Source: Arsukibacterium sp. UBA3155
GTDB taxonomy: Bacteria; Pseudomonadota; Gammaproteobacteria; Enterobacterales; Alteromonadaceae
DNA length: 64,000 nt
Assembly (NCBI GenBank): GCA_002364615.1
Contig: DEYP01000015.1
Span: 1-64,000 of the forward strand
Direction of reading: 5' to 3'
The notes beneath the pieces were generated by a model. It saw nothing but the letters and a program-made list of their open reading frames with translations, made no database searches and was not told the origin of the DNA. The position numbers and the translations under genes were made by a program. Below, in pieces: positions 62,543 through 64,000 of this stretch (position 1 is the stretch's first letter; each line of letters starts with the position of its first letter).

Positions 62543-63853
62543 TTAGTTGGTGGCTTGCGGGTTCATTATCTCGTCAAAGGCTGCAGCTTGCTCATTGACC
62601 TTAGCTTTAGCCAGAATTAATTCAATAGCCTGCTCTTCCAGTGCCACATTGCGCATGCTTTGCATTAATTCATTGTTGCTATGGTAGTACTGAACAACTT
62701 CAGCTGGGTCTTCATAGGCAGACGCGACGTTGGCAATTAATTCTTCAACTTTCGCATTGTCTACTTTCAATTCGTTTGTCTTGATCACTTCGCCTAACAA
62801 TAAACCGACTTTAACCCGATCTTTAGCCTGTTCTTCAAACAATGAGGCGGGTAATTCAGGTAACTGCTTAGGATCAACGTTATTGCCAAAGCGCTGTAAA
62901 GCTTGTTTACGCAATACTTCAACTTCACCGCCAATTAACGATTGTGGTACTTCTACTTCGTTATTCGCCAGCAAGCCTTTTATCACCTGCTCTTTAACCT
63001 TGCCTTTAATGGTTTGCTTAAGCTCGCGTTCCATATTTTTCCGCACTTCAGTTTTCAGGGCGTCAACATTGGCTTCAGCTAAACCAAACAGCGTGGCAAA
63101 CTCATCGTTTAATTCCGGTAAAACCTGTTCTTCTACGGTATTAACGGTAACAGCAAAGCTGGCAGCTTTACCTTTCAGGTTTTCCGCATGGTAATCTTCA
63201 GGGAACGTCACTTCAACGGTAGCTTTCTGGCCTGCTTTTTTGCCAACAACACCATCTTCAAAACCTGGGATCATCCGGCCCTGGCCCAGCTCTAACTGGA
63301 AGTCGCTGGCCTTGCCACCTTCAAACTCTTCGCCGTCAATAGAACCGACGAAATCCATTGTTACGCGGTCACCAGTAGCGGCAGCGCCTTTTTTCTCTTG
63401 CCATTTAGCATGTTGTTTGCGCAGTGTTTCCAGCATTTTTGCCAGATCTTCTTCACCAATGTCAACCTTCGGCTTGTTAACTTCAATTTTTTCCAGATTC
63501 GCTACAGTCACTTCCGGATAAACTTCGAATGTCGCTGCGAATTCTAAATCTTTACCCGCCGCCAAAGTACCTGGTGCAAAAGTAGGCGCTCCGGCTGGGG
63601 TTAACTTGTTTTCAATTACCGCTTCGTAAAATGAACGTTGCATTTGCTCTGAAGCCACTTCCTGCAACACAGCTTGACCGAAACGTTTCTGGATAATTGA
63701 CACCGGTGCTTTACCCGGGCGAAAACCATCAATACGCTGGCGTTTCGCCAGATCACGCAAGCGGTTTTTTACTTCTGAATCAATCTTGTCAGCCGGTACA
63801 GTAATCGTTAAACGGCGCTCTAAACCCTGGGTGGTTTCCACAGAAACTTGCAT
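62543..63853 (-). CDS. tig: Trigger factor
   Basis: 436 residues, ribosome-bound chaperone: N-terminal ribosome-docking domain with [17 protein letters not shown], PPIase domain (about 150-235; [20 protein letters not shown]) and C-terminal helical cage. The second of two adjacent ATGs (63853) is preferred because GAGG is spaced seven bases from it. Promoter candidate near the window edge. First gene of the tig-clpP-clpX-lon order. Confidence 0.97.
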   Translation of the reverse strand: MQVSVETTQGLERRLTITVPADKIDSEVKNRLRDLAKRQRIDGFRPGKAPVSIIQKRFGQAVLQEVASEQMQRSFYEAVIENKLTPAGAPTFAPGTLAAGKDLEFAATFEVYPEVTVANLEKIEVNKPKVDIGEEDLAKMLETLRKQHAKWQEKKGAAATGDRVTMDFVGSIDGEEFEGGKASDFQLELGQGRMIPGFEDGVVGKKAGQKATVEVTFPEDYHAENLKGKAASFAVTVNTVEEQVLPELNDEFATLFGLAEANVDALKTEVRKNMERELKQTIKGKVKEQVIKGLLANNEVEVPQSLIGGEVEVLRKQALQRFGNNVDPKQLPELPASLFEEQAKDRVKVGLLLGEVIKTNELKVDNAKVEELIANVASAYEDPAEVVQYYHSNNELMQSMRNVALEEQAIELILAKAKVNEQAAAFDEIMNPQATN

Positions 63854-63960
63854 CATGCTACCTCGAAATCAAAATCAGGCGTCTGAAATACGCCGTGCTT
63901 GTATGGTCTGGACTCGAAAAACTTAAGCTGAACCTGACCTGTTATAAAATTGGACGCGGC

Positions 63961-63989
63961 ATTATAGCGGGCTAAATCCTCATAGTCGA
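63961..63989 (-). promoter_or_regulatory. Sigma-70 promoter of tig
   Basis: On the minus strand TCGACT (plus 63984-63989), a 17-base spacer and a perfect -10 TATAAT (plus 63961-63966). Starts near 63954, giving a leader of about 100 bases. Confidence 0.7.
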
Positions 63990-64000
63990 GTCTTTAGCCC

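Noticed and set aside
1..64000. CRISPR arrays, prophage, insertion sequences, integron sites, tRNA and rRNA genes
   Set aside because: No regularly spaced repeats, transposase, integrase, phage structural protein or tRNA-like cloverleaf with anticodon arm was seen. The element at 37 kb is palindromic but not a tRNA.

Overview
The window reads as a chromosomal core region of a free-living, motile gammaproteobacterium of the Alteromonadales/Chromatiaceae type (Rheinheimera, Arsukibacterium or Alishewanella-like). The reasons are mid-range GC, E. coli-like gene order (thiI/panE/yajQ, xseB-ispA-dxs, nrdR-ribD-ribH-nusB-thiL-pgpA, gloB-mltD, ycjXF/psp/sap, ppiD-hupB-lon-clpX-clpP-tig), sodium-type PomAB stators, and a complete TyrR-linked phenylalanine/tyrosine degradation block. 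The genus is inference. I see no prophage, insertion sequence, integron, CRISPR array, tRNA or rRNA.

Layout: 1-5 kb holds folE, a DUF2750 gene, ettA, a DsbA-like lipoprotein, and an iron-box-preceded DUF6746 gene followed by a CbiM-like membrane protein. 5-9.5 kb holds gdhA, an alpha/beta hydrolase, and btuB behind a cobalamin riboswitch. 9.5-18 kb holds yajQ, a VanZ-like gene, panE, thiI, pomAB, and xseB-ispA-dxs (isoprenoid precursors). 18-27.5 kb is a long minus-strand run from glyA through nrdR, riboflavin genes, nusB, thiL and pgpA to a propeller/GGDEF sensor whose active site is degenerate. 27.7-36 kb holds SOS-controlled dinB, a cold-shock protein beside a DEAD-box helicase, yaiL, a TraB/GumN protein, yafS-gloB-mltD and an exported unknown.

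36-44 kb is aromatic amino acid catabolism: phhA/phhB convert Phe to Tyr, then hppD, hmgA, a fumarylacetoacetate hydrolase and maiA complete the homogentisate route, with tyrR in the middle. Three TyrR-box-like palindromes lie upstream of hppD, tyrR and phhA. 44-55 kb holds a methionine gamma-lyase, ycjF/ycjX, pspABC divergent from pspF, and sapABCDF fused translationally to pspF. 55-64 kb is the protein quality-control block ppiD, hupB, lon, clpX, clpP and tig, with a heat-shock-type promoter before lon.

Most genes are conserved housekeeping genes. I did not find a self-contained, clearly undescribed multi-gene system. The most promising leads are the Fur-box DUF6746/CbiM-like pair, the receptor-like GGDEF protein, the overlapping yajQ terminator and btuB promoter/riboswitch, a cloverleaf-like intergenic repeat, and the candidate TyrR, MetJ, FliA and sigma-32 sites. 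Start codons were moved inward where ribosome-binding sites and family alignment supported it. No intergenic stretch exceeds about 300 bases; the longest (before btuB, before the cold-shock gene and before dinB) are described in the entries.
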